This document shows positions 46,996 to 52,339 of a DNA stretch of 64,000 bases, one piece after another (within the stretch, counting starts at the first letter, position 1; every line of letters begins with the position of its first letter). A program made the position numbers and the translations under genes. The DNA lies in NCBI GenBank assembly GCA_034766995.1, contig CM068321.1, positions 8,296,526 through 8,360,525 of the forward strand, in the 5' to 3' direction. This DNA is from Acanthacorydalis orientalis. Taxonomy: Eukaryota > Arthropoda > Insecta > Megaloptera > Corydalidae. The notes below the pieces were generated by a model that saw only the letters and a list, made by a program, of their open reading frames with translations, searched no databases and had not been told where the DNA came from.

Positions 46996-49658
46996 AAAAA
47001 TATTTATATAAATGCTATATAGTTAAGTATGAAGAGTCTATAAAGAAAAAAATGAATAGTGTAATACTGAGGAATGCACTCCGAATTATATTATCCTCTT
47101 CGTTTTGATTCCATTGAATCACTGTTGACATATTCAATTAAAACTCGTGTCAGTTCTTGACCCAATTTTCTAATACTTTTTATATATATATATACTCTTG
47201 TGAAGTATATTTTAAGATATAACATTGAATAAATACTACAAGCTACTATAAACATATTGTATGTAAGCAAAAAAATTTGCCAATTTTATCTAGTAAAGAA
47301 CAACATAGCAGGAAGATCTGTAACAGCCTCAAATATTTAATTACAACATGAATGTGCGTCCACGCCGTATTACAATGAACTCTGTTATGAATATTCAGTA
47401 ATTGCCAGGATTGATTTTATCTATTTTATATAAAACTGTTACGATAAATTTTTCACTCCTTCCAAAACTACAAAAAAAATGATCAAACATCTTCAATAAT
47501 TAATCATTAATAATTTTTGATTAAAAAAATATATGAATTGTAGGATGAGTGAAAAAATAATATATGAAATTAAATTTAACTATAATGCAAAAAAACATAT
47601 CCCAACTATTATTATTGTTTGAATTAATTTAAATTATTTTTTCACTGGTTCTATTAACAAAATTTATATTTAGATAAATGTGTTTAATCATCCCTAATTC
47701 TTTGGTTCATAAAAAAATCTTTAAAATTATTTTAGGGTCTTGGGGAACGTGACCGGTGCAATAGTAAACGTAGACGAGTACAAAGTTCATGCAAATCACG
47801 ATGGATCCGTCGATAAAACGAGAACCGATTTGTATTTACATCTAGTGAATCGAAAAGATCACTCAATCATGGAAGTATCAGACGTTTTACGATTAGTTGA
47901 TAAAAATATAGAGAAATTGGACGGATTGTTTAAGGTAACTTGTAGACCATCAAACAGATGTTTACAATATTTGAAAACTAAAATAAAAAAAAAACAGGCA
48001 ATGTAAAAGAATTTAAAAAGAATTGCTTTTAAGAACTAATTTATATTGTATATGATCTTTCAAAAAGAATGAAAAAATCTTGTTTCAATCGAATCAAATT
48101 TATCTTCGTCTTAAAAGCAGTTGCATTTTGAAAAAATTATATTTCTATCAAATACATTTCATTTATGATGTAGTCATATAAAGACCAGTAATTTTATACT
48201 ATGCATTAAATTCACACTTCTTACATAGGTGATTCAGTTTAGACTTCCACATGGAAGTATTAAAAGGGAGTGCAAGGGTTAATTAAAGTCATGTTTTTTT
48301 TATTTAGTATTTTAGTTCAATTCAATATTAAAATACAATTGAATTAAAGTACTAAATGGGAGATAACATGTTTTTTTAAATACTTTCGTGTGGAAGCCTA
48401 AGTTGAATCAACTTATATTTATAATTCCACTTAGTCTCATTGTTCCATTCGAAACAATTTCGTTCAAATATCTATAATTTTTTGTAAGGACTTCAACGTT
48501 CTTGACACTCAACCAGCTGGTGCACCAACAGTGTTACCGTTACAAGAAGCAAAAATGACACTCTGGTTAGCATCAGCAACGATCTTCTTAGGTCTACTTC
48601 TTCTAGTCTGTCTTGCATTATGTTTCTCACAACGACAATCATATCAAAGGAAACTTAAGGCTGCCACAGCGACTGCATATGGTAACTATATATTAATTTT
48701 TTTATACTCTGAAGCGGATGTTGATTTAAATCCTCATAATCAACATTCAAAATAACAATAAACATTTATTGAACATTTTTATAACTTGTGAGGTAAAAAA
48801 AATTTTCATTACTGAAAGTGAATTTAGCCCGAGTTGTAGAATGGTATTGTGATATATTAAATAGTTTAATAATTAAACTAGGCATGTAATTAATTGTATT
48901 TGTAATATAATTAAAACAGTATATTGCAATTGGTTCATTAGTTTTTAAAGTTTGACAAAAATAGGAAAAGTCGTTATTTTCAAACATTTTTTATGTGAAA
49001 AACGTATTGTATAATCGCAGAAAATCAATGTGTCGCGGAACACCAGTTGAAAATCACTGATCTTGTGTTAAAAAAAACTGAGCGGTATCTAAATTTCTAT
49101 CATCTTTGATACATAATGTTTATTTTCGGTCAATTGTAATTTACATGAATCATATTTCATTCATTCTGAATGATTCATTCATTAAATATATCAAAATTGA
49201 ACCGTTTGCTCTGGCCTTTAAGGTCATCGTTTACAACTATACAAATGCCATACATTTTTATAAACCATAAAAGTTTCATTTACAGGCACTGACTCTGACT
49301 TAGTTATACGTGGACTCGGCGGAAGAGTTCCGAACACAAACAAGCATAGCGTCGAAGGAAGCAATCCTATTTGGCTCCAGGCGTACGAGAACGAGTGGTA
49401 CAAAAACGCCGACGAATACAGGTAAATTGTGCCCACGCAATTCCAAATAACACAAACAATTGTATATTCTGAATAGCGTATATTTTTAGTCAAACGTCTG
49501 AGCGTGACTCGTTGGACGAGAACGCGGTGACCAATGAAGTGGAATCGCAGCAGAACAGAGTCGAAACGATTCAGAATAACCTGAATCGGCCTCAGAACGT
49601 ATATCAAACGTTACCCAGTTTACATGCTCCAAAGAAACTAGAAACCACTGAACTTTAG
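12196..49658 (+). CDS. Cad87A: Cadherin-87A / cadherin-23-type large cadherin, complete coding region in 26 exons
   Basis: Single-pass calcium-dependent adhesion protein of the plasma membrane; vertebrate CDH23 forms hair-cell tip links, while the insect role is less clear. Coding exons: 12196-12427, 23765-23916, 23987-24223, 24523-24796, 24924-25105, 26872-27069, 27154-27548, 27857-28134, 28939-29255, 31211-31429, 31509-31878, 33229-33497, 35891-36118, 36465-36622, 36688-36869, 37264-37487, 39108-39296, 39377-39509, 40925-41085, 42216-42455, 43212-43397, 43476-43612, 47736-47934, 48489-48681, 49286-49421, 49490-49658. They sum to 5658 nt (1885 aa) with all phases compatible. Signal peptide lies about 1-51. 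Linker motifs closing EC1-EC13 begin at residues 160, 269, 383, 500, 611, 726, 839, 960, 1064, 1175, 1284, 1394 and 1515; EC14 ends near 1638. Then come a membrane-adjacent domain (about 1639-1740), a TM helix (1744-1766) and a tail with VPNTNKHS and NPIWL, ending TTEL. Drosophila Cad87A is recalled as slightly longer (about 1975 aa). The family assignment is firm; which fly paralogue is nearest is from memory. Confidence 0.93.
13200..13385 (-). repeat. Interspersed repeat R-A, copy 2 (minus orientation)
   Basis: Inverse copy of the repeat at 1.1-1.3 kb, in cadherin intron 1. A 90-codon minus-strand ORF over it (13098-13370) has no recognisable family and is treated as chance. Confidence 0.7.
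13645..13994 (-). mobile_element. TTAGG-mariner derivative, one end missing
   Basis: The right end is intact (CCGCAGTTATTTTCCTAC, ACCTAA). The minus strand keeps the N-terminal transposase codons ([15 protein letters not shown]). The other end is absent upstream of about 13645. Confidence 0.75.
15583..15774. repeat. Compound TA / TATG / TATC microsatellite
   Basis: About 190 bp of alternating purine-pyrimidine sequence: TA runs broken by GTATATG, TGTATGTATGTGTGTATG and CATACATACAT. The five overlapping ORFs here are shadows of it. Confidence 0.95.
16060..16865 (+). mobile_element. Non-LTR retrotransposon 3' end (I/LOA/jockey-like)
   Basis: An open frame from about 16162 to the stop near 16508 encodes the C-terminal region after RNase [17 protein letters not shown], then the zinc-knuckle-like [15 protein letters not shown]. 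The 3' UTR runs to GGGCCCTAATGACCTCAGTT at 16818, typical for such LINEs. Missing its 5' part. The 115-codon open stretch and moderate GC suggest a fairly recent insertion. The minus-strand ORF over it is a shadow. Confidence 0.8.
17238..17296. repeat. (TA)n microsatellite
   Basis: About 29 TA units in intron 1. Confidence 0.97.
19541..20114 (-). mobile_element. TTAGG-mariner deletion derivative (574 bp)
   Basis: Ends TTAGATTGGTAGAAAGATAA and the inverse TATTTTCTTACCAACCAAA. The minus strand keeps only N-terminal transposase codons: start region, [18 protein letters not shown], and the second helix-turn-helix ([11 protein letters not shown]). Stops and frameshifts are present. Confidence 0.85.
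20300..20556 (+). repeat. GC-tailed repeat R-C, copy 1
   Basis: Two partial copies of AACACGTTGCAAT..CTGCGA..GAxTATxTAxAxAxA sit at 20322 and 20385. They are followed by TTTATTGTCTTGTTCGGTTT and a GC-rich end AGTGAGCGAGCGCAGCCTG, GCGATGCCCCCTAA. The same order occurs at 45247-45405. Confidence 0.7.
21105..21195 (-). repeat. Foldback element FB, single arm
   Basis: Contains AATGATTATTGATCA, then TTATGTGCATTTGGATACAA and CGCCATCGTCGTCAGAATGT, the inner part of the FB arm in reverse orientation. Confidence 0.55.
21885..22890 (+). pseudogene. Mariner transposase pseudogene, nearly full length
   Basis: Separate family from the TTAGG type. Decayed N-terminus near 21950; block matching DEVLYQVVTGDETWVH at 22246-22290 (first Asp block); [17 protein letters not shown] at 22495-22545 (second Asp block); [11 protein letters not shown] at 22575; and a C-terminus [18 protein letters not shown] ending near 22825. 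Tails: TACGTCGAATAGGAAAAAAG at left, CCTTCCCTCGTAG at right. Frameshifts and stops abolish function. Confidence 0.8.
22944..23506 (+). mobile_element. TTAGG-mariner deletion derivative (563 bp)
   Basis: Starts TTAGATTGGTAGGAAAATAA and ends TATTTTTCTACGAATCTAA. Encodes in broken frames [10 protein letters not shown].., [31 protein letters not shown] and [17 protein letters not shown]: the two N-terminal helix-turn-helix motifs and nothing of the catalytic part. Confidence 0.87.
23765..23916 (+). CDS. Cad87A: Cad87A coding exon 2: EC1 middle
   Basis: Acceptor ACAG at 23761-23764 completes a glycine codon with exon 1. The product reads [14 protein letters not shown] and ends with the calcium motif LDRE. 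Donor GTACGT at 23917, phase 0. Confidence 0.92.
23987..24223 (+). CDS. Cad87A: Cad87A coding exon 3: end of EC1, start of EC2
   Basis: Preceded by a 70-bp intron with acceptor TTTTAG. Encodes [14 protein letters not shown] and the canonical EC linker DVNDN (160-164), then PEN and DLDEGAYG of EC2. Donor GTCAGT, phase 0. Confidence 0.95.
24523..24796 (+). CDS. Cad87A: Cad87A coding exon 4: EC2 to start of EC3
   Basis: Carries LDYER and the atypical EC2-EC3 linker DVEDQ (269-273), then [12 protein letters not shown]. Donor GTTAAT at 24797, phase 1. Confidence 0.94.
24924..25105 (+). CDS. Cad87A: Cad87A coding exon 5: EC3 middle
   Basis: Acceptor TTTCAG. Encodes [19 protein letters not shown] and [11 protein letters not shown]. 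Donor GTAATT at 25106, phase 0. The following intron is 1.77 kb. Confidence 0.94.
25106..26871 (+). other. Cadherin intron 5
   Basis: AT-rich. A degraded foldback element (26455-26725) is the only structure I see; otherwise nothing. Confidence 0.7.
26455..26725. repeat. Foldback element FB, degraded copy
   Basis: Left part: TTTCACAAATAATTCTTTTT, AACATTTTCTGATCAAAAAT, GTCCAATAATTTAATTATT. Right end: GAAGTGAATTTAGACAGCTT. Same arm sequence as at 62.4-62.8 kb. Confidence 0.5.
26872..27069 (+). CDS. Cad87A: Cad87A coding exon 6: end of EC3, start of EC4
   Basis: Acceptor TTTAG at 26867-26871. Encodes [13 protein letters not shown] (linker 383-387) and [13 protein letters not shown]. Donor GTATTA at 27070, phase 0. 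Confidence 0.93.
27154..27548 (+). CDS. Cad87A: Cad87A coding exon 7: EC4 and start of EC5
   Basis: The longest exon (395 nt). Encodes ALDYER, the linker DRNDN (500-504) and the start of EC5 with ALDEDS. The segment NSSALDYE resembles the equivalent EC4 segment of vertebrate CDH23 and CDHR1. Donor GTAAGT at 27549, phase 2. Confidence 0.94.
27857..28134 (+). CDS. Cad87A: Cad87A coding exon 8: EC5 and start of EC6
   Basis: Acceptor TTTTAG. Encodes [15 protein letters not shown] and [16 protein letters not shown], with linker DVNDN (611-615) and ARDADLNG of EC6. Donor GTATTA at 28135, phase 1. Confidence 0.94.
28462..28541. mobile_element. 80-bp TTAGG-mariner miniature (two joined ends)
   Basis: TTAGGTCGGTAGAAAATAAT..GTAATTATTTTTCTGCTGACCTAA in cadherin intron 8. 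Same length as the copy at 9779 but with a different centre. Confidence 0.85.
28939..29255 (+). CDS. Cad87A: Cad87A coding exon 9: EC6 and start of EC7
   Basis: Acceptor TTTCAG. Encodes [12 protein letters not shown] and ARDSGIPSL, with linker DVNDH (726-730) and [12 protein letters not shown]. Donor GTAAGT at 29256, phase 0. The next intron carries a whole mariner element. Confidence 0.95.
29515..30769 (+). pseudogene. Full-length but decayed mariner with TTGGGTCATCCCAT ends
   Basis: Terminal inverted repeats TTGGGTCATCCCAT at 29515 and ATGGGATGACCCAA ending 30769, flanked by TA on both sides. Inside: an N-terminal helix-turn-helix ([13 protein letters not shown]), [19 protein letters not shown], a TGDEK block at 30129 (first Asp block), [25 protein letters not shown] near 30400 (second Asp block), and HPRYSSDLI at 30480 (third Asp block). 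Many stops. It lies in cadherin intron 9 in the gene's orientation. Confidence 0.88.
31211..31429 (+). CDS. Cad87A: Cad87A coding exon 10: EC7
   Basis: Acceptor TTTCAAAG. Encodes [19 protein letters not shown] and LDPDLTDPQ, where other repeats have LDRE, as in the fly protein as I recall it. Donor GTATAT, phase 0. Confidence 0.94.
31509..31878 (+). CDS. Cad87A: Cad87A coding exon 11: end of EC7 and most of EC8
   Basis: Follows a 79-bp intron. Encodes [17 protein letters not shown], where the linker has NNK in place of NDN (839-843), then [11 protein letters not shown] and LIDREK. Donor GTAAGA, phase 1. Confidence 0.94.
32270..32350 (-). repeat. Foldback element FB, half arm
   Basis: CTAAATTCACTTTCACAAAT, then GATTAAAAATGTTCAATAAA: the outer half of the arm. 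Partner halves follow at 32805-33090. Confidence 0.6.
32380..32720 (-). mobile_element. LINE ORF2 C-terminal fragment (RTE-like), minus strand
   Basis: Minus strand encodes [34 protein letters not shown] and [13 protein letters not shown]: the usual RWxGHxxRxP..ALxWNPxGxRxRGRPxxTWRR pattern of LINE C-termini. In cadherin intron 11, antisense to the gene, with frame breaks. Confidence 0.75.
32805..33090. repeat. Foldback element FB, both inner arms
   Basis: Reverse half TTATGCTAATTTCGATGACG..CATCATC at 32870-32905, then forward half GATGGCATGGTGATCGAAAT, GATCATAAACAGCAATT and TTTGATCAGAAAG at 32965-33040. Confidence 0.6.
33229..33497 (+). CDS. Cad87A: Cad87A coding exon 12: end of EC8 and EC9
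   Basis: Acceptor CCAG. Encodes [16 protein letters not shown] (linker 960-964), [11 protein letters not shown] and [13 protein letters not shown]. Donor GTATGT at 33498, phase 0. Confidence 0.94.
33560..34262. mobile_element. Non-autonomous hAT-like element
   Basis: Left end AGGGCTTCCCAATCTTTTTC; right end read inversely AAGGGTTCCCAACGGGGTCG, with repeated ATCGACCCCTA near the right end. The 'gCTTCCCAA..TTTTTC' and 'GACCCC' composition is that of hAT termini. No transposase remains in about 700 bp. In cadherin intron 12. Confidence 0.7.
34300..35060. other. Cadherin intron 12, middle part
   Basis: AT-rich sequence between the hAT-like and the mariner insertions. I see nothing coding or repeated. 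Confidence 0.6.
35067..35748 (-). mobile_element. TTAGG-mariner derivative with internal inverted duplication
   Basis: Ends TTAGGCTGGGGAAAAACAAT and ATTATTTTCCTACCAACCTA. Minus strand: [58 protein letters not shown]. About 100 bp longer than its relatives because of a foldback duplication at 35419-35545 (AGTAAGCATCGTTTAGTTTT / the inverse CTAAATGATGCTTACT). Confidence 0.87.
35891..36118 (+). CDS. Cad87A: Cad87A coding exon 13: end of EC9, start of EC10
   Basis: Acceptor TTTAG. Encodes [18 protein letters not shown], linker DENDN (1064-1068), PEDAPVGY and [15 protein letters not shown]. Donor GTAAAT, phase 0. Confidence 0.94.
36465..36622 (+). CDS. Cad87A: Cad87A coding exon 14: EC10 middle
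   Basis: Acceptor GCAG. Encodes [18 protein letters not shown] and the aromatic-rich [20 protein letters not shown]. Donor GTACGT, phase 2. The next intron is 65 bp. Confidence 0.92.
36688..36869 (+). CDS. Cad87A: Cad87A coding exon 15: end of EC10, start of EC11
   Basis: Acceptor TTTCAG. Encodes [19 protein letters not shown] (linker 1175-1179) and [18 protein letters not shown]. Donor GTAAGA, phase 1. Confidence 0.93.
37264..37487 (+). CDS. Cad87A: Cad87A coding exon 16: EC11
   Basis: Acceptor TTCCAG. Encodes [26 protein letters not shown] and the linker DFNDH (1284-1288), with the NTT glycosylation site near its end. There is no ATG-led long ORF here; the exon was found by phase and by EC motifs. 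Donor GTAAGT, phase 0. Confidence 0.92.
38276..38328. repeat. (TA)n microsatellite
   Basis: About 26 TA units. Confidence 0.97.
38500..38840 (-). repeat. Repeat R-B, copy 3, with ORF-like stretch
   Basis: Similar to 10481-10830. On the minus strand one frame is open from about 38735 to 38610 and reads [20 protein letters not shown] then [20 protein letters not shown] second piece nearer the end reads [20 protein letters not shown]. The look is of a decayed transposon ORF; I do not recognise the family. Confidence 0.55.
38846..38908. repeat. (TA)n microsatellite
   Basis: About 31 TA units directly beside repeat R-B. Confidence 0.97.
39108..39296 (+). CDS. Cad87A: Cad87A coding exon 17: EC12 first half
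   Basis: Acceptor TTCCAG. Encodes [29 protein letters not shown] and PLDRK. Donor GTAAGC, phase 0. The next intron is 80 bp. Confidence 0.93.
39377..39509 (+). CDS. Cad87A: Cad87A coding exon 18: end of EC12, start of EC13
   Basis: Acceptor TACAG. Encodes [20 protein letters not shown] and a linker reading NVDGY (1394-1398), which lacks the usual DxNDN ligands. Donor GTATTT, phase 1. Confidence 0.92.
39836..40378 (+). mobile_element. TTAGG-mariner deletion derivative (543 bp)
   Basis: Ends TTAGGGTGGTAGGAAAATAA and TTATTTTTCTACCAACCTAA, near-perfect inverse repeats. Encodes [31 protein letters not shown] and [20 protein letters not shown], then joins the right end directly. In cadherin intron 18. 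Confidence 0.88.
40925..41085 (+). CDS. Cad87A: Cad87A coding exon 19: EC13 with acidic loop
   Basis: Acceptor GTAG. Encodes [15 protein letters not shown], then the acidic run [10 protein letters not shown], then [17 protein letters not shown]. Cys1444 here may pair with Cys1488 of exon 20 (inference). Donor GTAAGT, phase 0. Confidence 0.92.
41198..41266. mobile_element. 69-bp TTAGG-mariner miniature
   Basis: TTAGAATGGTAAGAAAATAA..TTACCGCAATTATTTTCCTA..GCTAA in cadherin intron 19; the shortest member seen. Confidence 0.7.
41690..42200 (-). repeat. Foldback element FB, two degraded reverse arms
   Basis: 41760-41795: TTTTGATAGCGATACAATCA then TCCTCAG. 42090-42150: GTATGTATTTTGGTAGCGGT then ATCATCGCAGTAC. 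Both match the inner end of the arm. Confidence 0.45.
42216..42455 (+). CDS. Cad87A: Cad87A coding exon 20: end of EC13, start of EC14
   Basis: Acceptor TATAG. Encodes [20 protein letters not shown], a canonical DVNDN linker (1515-1519) and the start of the membrane-proximal EC14, [15 protein letters not shown]. Donor GTAAGA, phase 0. Confidence 0.94.
43212..43397 (+). CDS. Cad87A: Cad87A coding exon 21: EC14
   Basis: Acceptor TTCCAG. Encodes [19 protein letters not shown] and [15 protein letters not shown]. Donor GTAATA, phase 0. The next intron is 78 bp. Confidence 0.94.
43476..43612 (+). CDS. Cad87A: Cad87A coding exon 22: end of EC14, start of membrane-adjacent domain
   Basis: Acceptor TTTTAG. 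Encodes [20 protein letters not shown] and [18 protein letters not shown]; the matching CDH23 region also has an IYxLRxDQxVK-type end of the last EC. Donor GTAAGT, phase 2. The following 4.1-kb intron is the second longest. Confidence 0.93.
44468..44605 (-). repeat. Foldback element FB, single complete arm
   Basis: ATCACAAATAAATTATTTGT, TCACTCCACAATCCGCAAG, TTATTGATCATTGTTACTTA, TGCGCATTTCGACGACGATA, TCATCATCATCAGAATGCC: the clearest single arm, reverse orientation. Confidence 0.65.
44961..45023. repeat. (TA)n microsatellite
   Basis: About 31 TA units, followed 70 bp later by (CT)n. Confidence 0.97.
45247..45405 (+). repeat. GC-tailed repeat R-C, copy 2
   Basis: ATTACGTTGCTATATATCTG, TATATAGACGCAATGAGTTT, TTTATTGTTTTATTCAGTTG, then GC-rich GTGAGCGAAGCGGTCGGAGG and GCGATGCCCCGTAG. 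Collinear with the copy at 20.3-20.55 kb. Confidence 0.72.
45736..45797. repeat. (TA)n microsatellite
   Basis: About 30 TA units. Confidence 0.97.
46619..46940. mobile_element. Pogo/Tigger-like non-autonomous element (tentative)
   Basis: Left side ACTCCTACTATAACACGGTT, GTTCCGTGTTATATCGAATC and TTCTACTGAAGTCGTGTTAA; right side TCGATCAAAACAGTGTGATG and TTCGTGCTATACGGGGG. Repeated 'CGTGTTATAxCGAA' words are typical of pogo-type MITEs. Both flanks are (TA)n. Confidence 0.45.
47736..47934 (+). CDS. Cad87A: Cad87A coding exon 23: membrane-adjacent domain
   Basis: Acceptor TTTTAG. Encodes [14 protein letters not shown] and [16 protein letters not shown], closely parallel to the CDH23 segment just before its membrane helix (NITGAIVN and HVVNRD there). 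Donor GTAACT, phase 0. Confidence 0.95.
48489..48681 (+). CDS. Cad87A: Cad87A coding exon 24: juxtamembrane region, membrane helix, basic stop-transfer
   Basis: Acceptor GTAAG. Encodes DFNVLDTQP (CDH23 has NYNVLDVQP), then the membrane helix with [13 protein letters not shown], then [18 protein letters not shown], whose basic residues fix the topology with the tail in the cytoplasm. Donor GTAACT, phase 1. Confidence 0.95.
48785..48880 (+). repeat. Foldback element FB, outer end only
   Basis: GAAAGTGAATTTAGCCCGAG then TTGTAGAATGGTATTGTGAT in cadherin intron 24, the outer end of an FB arm. Confidence 0.5.
49286..49421 (+). CDS. Cad87A: Cad87A coding exon 25: cytoplasmic tail, conserved motif
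   Basis: Acceptor TTACAG. Encodes [30 protein letters not shown] and [14 protein letters not shown]. The PNTNK..S..G.NP.WL pattern is shared with the CDH23 tail. Donor GTAAAT, phase 2. The next intron is 68 bp. Confidence 0.94.
49490..49658 (+). CDS. Cad87A: Cad87A coding exon 26: last coding exon, stop TAG at 49656-49658
   Basis: Acceptor TTTTTAG. Encodes [20 protein letters not shown] and ends [11 protein letters not shown]-terminal T-x-L is a class I PDZ-binding pattern; vertebrate CDH23 ends ITEL. Confidence 0.95.
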
Positions 49659-49808
49659 CTACTTTTAATGTAATTAGTGAATATCTTTTTTAATTAAGTA
49701 ATCGTTCAAATCAAGTACCGGTAATTATTTACAAATATTTTTCGTACGTATAATGTATTTATTTTATAACAATAATTTATTACATCGACAATGCCAAAAA
49801 TTTGTACT

Positions 49809-49814
49809 AATAAA
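49809..49814 (+). terminator. Candidate poly(A) signal of the cadherin transcript
   Basis: The first AATAAA hexamer lies 151 nt after the stop codon; another AATAAA is near 50033. Hexamers are frequent by chance in such AT-rich DNA, so this is a position-based guess. Confidence 0.45.
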
Positions 49815-50877
49815 CAAGTTTTGTTAATAAGTTATTTTATCTTACTAATTATAAAAGTTTGATGCTATTCTCATTTGTTTTTCTAATAAGAAATCAAAGC
49901 CAAACCAACAACATAATATTTTATTTAAAACAGTATGTCTTCTAAACATTTTACTCATTTGATTTAATTTTTGTATCAAAGAATTTCCAATTTAAAATAC
50001 AATTTATTTTTACAAATATGATATTTGACATTAATAAATAATATAAAGTGCATGTAATTAACATTTAAGTGGAAATCACTCCAAAAATGTTCATATAACT
50101 ACATTTAAAGAAGATTAAGGATGTTCCAATGACGGAATTCGTGAGCTCCAATATTTGAAATTTTCAGAACAGGAAAAGAAGAAAGGAATTTCTCAGTTGA
50201 CAAAATGGTTGGGTTAAAAATTAATGTGAAATTTGTAAAGGAATTTTTTTCAAACTAAACTGTGGTGAAGATAAAAAAAATAAACTGATTTTTTTTATCT
50301 TGAGCATTTTTTTGTATCTTCAAGATAAAATAAATGACATGTCATCTGCAACTAAGAAAAATATTTTTAAAATCAGTTGTTAAAGAAAACTCGAAAAGAT
50401 CATAATAATAGGCAAAAAAATCAAATAAATTCACTGACTTCAAGAAATCTGGAACGAGTTTTACATAAGTTGACTGAGAGAAAAAAAAGAATAAACGGAT
50501 AAACCGAAACTATTTGTAGTTAATCTTACAAAAGATGAATAAACTTTTAAAATGAAGAATATTCAAAAATAAAAAGTGGATATTCTTGTGGCAATGTTTT
50601 ATAAAAAAGGATTACGCTGTGAGAAAACTGGAGAGCTATTCACGTCGTCAAAGTTCAATATCCAATCTAAAAACGCAATTCTATCTTGTCAATCAGAAGA
50701 GATTTACTGTTATATTATATTTGTTTTATGTCCTGAACTTGGTATCTTCAATTCGATTTTACTCTCATTTGATACCATTTTTTTGTATTAAAAAATTTTT
50801 CACAAAATTAAGAGAGTATTTCATATTTTTTTAGCTTTATATGCGAAAGTTTCTAGAAGGATTGGATTTTTTAATTA
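49815..50877. other. Downstream flank, no gene seen
   Basis: AT-rich. Overlapping short ORFs at 50576-50834 show no known family and no splice structure. Confidence 0.55.
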
Positions 50878-51457
50878 TTAGGTCGGTAGAAAAATAATTG
50901 CGGTTTATGACCTTCAAATTCACATACATTTTAAGTTTTTTTTGATTTTTCTAGCTGTTTTAAGTGGTCCAGAGCTGTTGAATGACTAACCCCCAACTTT
51001 TGTGCAAGCTTTCGAATTGATGTGCGTGGTTCTGATTCAAACTAACGCCTTCAGTTAGTCGTTATGAACTGAAAAAGGATGCCCGCGACCTTCTTCATCT
51101 TCAAGGCTTTCATCCTGATCACGAAATTTTTGGAACCATCATTGTATGGTAGGTTCTTTAACAGTACCTACACCAAAAGCATCATTTAATTTACGAGCAG
51201 TTATTACTGCTTTATCCACCCGTTTTGAACTTATGTAAAAAAAGTTACTCTTATTTGCTTCTTTTCCATCTTTAATTCAATAGCACAATTTGAAGCAAAA
51301 TTATTAATAAAACCAAAGTCGATGTTACCAAAATACAGACCGAAAAATGCTCTTTAAAATGATATTAACATGAATACGATGAAATGGCACTTTCATTGAA
51401 AAAGTTAAGGTTAGAATTCAGAAAACAAAAACCGCAATTATTTTTCTACCATCCTAA
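50878..51457 (-). mobile_element. TTAGG-mariner deletion derivative (580 bp)
   Basis: Ends TTAGGTCGGTAGAAAAATAA and CGCAATTATTTTTCTACCAT. Minus strand: N-terminal helix-turn-helix codons, [18 protein letters not shown] and TSIRKLAQKLGVSHSTALDH. Same internal junction as the copies at 19.5, 22.9 and 39.8 kb. Confidence 0.87.
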
Positions 51458-51982
51458 TTAAATAAGAATATATAGTTTACTAATCAAATTCACAGTTTTA
51501 TTAAACATATTTCATCTTCCATAATGTTCATTTTTTATGCTTTTTCAATATAAAACCAAGTAGAAAAAGAGTTAAAATTTAATTCAAAGCTGTATGAAAC
51601 AATTATGAAAAATATAAACACTTTTCATAAGAAAATCGATCACAAGAATATTATTATCTTAGAATACTGTTCTGCATAAAGTAGAAATACAATTCTTCTT
51701 AAAATAAAATAATTTGCGTGCAAATCGAATTAACGTTTAACGACCATTGACTGATTAAAAAATATTGCAAACATTCTTTTCAATAAGTGAAAGTGAGATT
51801 AAAAAATCTACCGTATGTGAAAAAACTCGTTCAAGAATGCATTGACGAATTCTTGGCAATGACACAACAAAAAAGTAACTACATTACAGTATATCTGATA
51901 ATAATAGAAACCTGTATTGATAAAATTGGGTAACAAAAACTATAAACATTCATTACTATTCATTGCAATGTTTTTGTACACT

Positions 51983-51985
<3 letters not shown>

Positions 51986-52043
<58 letters not shown>
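51986..52043. repeat. (TA)n microsatellite
   Basis: About 29 TA units. Confidence 0.97.
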
Positions 52044-52048
<5 letters not shown>

Positions 52049-52339
52049 TGAGCATATCTTTACCACTGAAAGTGTTAATAATAAAAGGGCTAAAAATTAG
52101 AAAACTGAAACAAGTTGAAAGATTTCTTTAAACAGATTGAAACTCTTTTGAAATCTAAATCACAAGAAAACTTATAGTATCACTTAGATACCAAAAATAA
52201 ATTCACAATACTCGCGAAACGCGATTATTATATCATTTTCTCTTTAATCCAAGTTGAAGTTCAATATCTACCTAAGGATGACACAACTAAAAACAAAATA
52301 AGCTCATATAAAGCATGCGCTTCGTACGTAGCATTAATT

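Larger units (their letters stand above)
43613..47735 (+). other. Cadherin intron 22 (4.1 kb)
   Basis: Holds an FB arm, repeat R-C copy 2, a pogo-like element, (TA)n tracts with (GA)n or (CT)n neighbours (43672, 44276, 45090), and otherwise featureless AT-rich DNA (45410-45730, 46000-46560, 47000-47730). Confidence 0.8.

Noticed and set aside
49224..49607. 127-codon minus-strand ORF
   Set aside because: Opposite cadherin exons 25 and 26 and the intron between; the plus strand is clearly coding.
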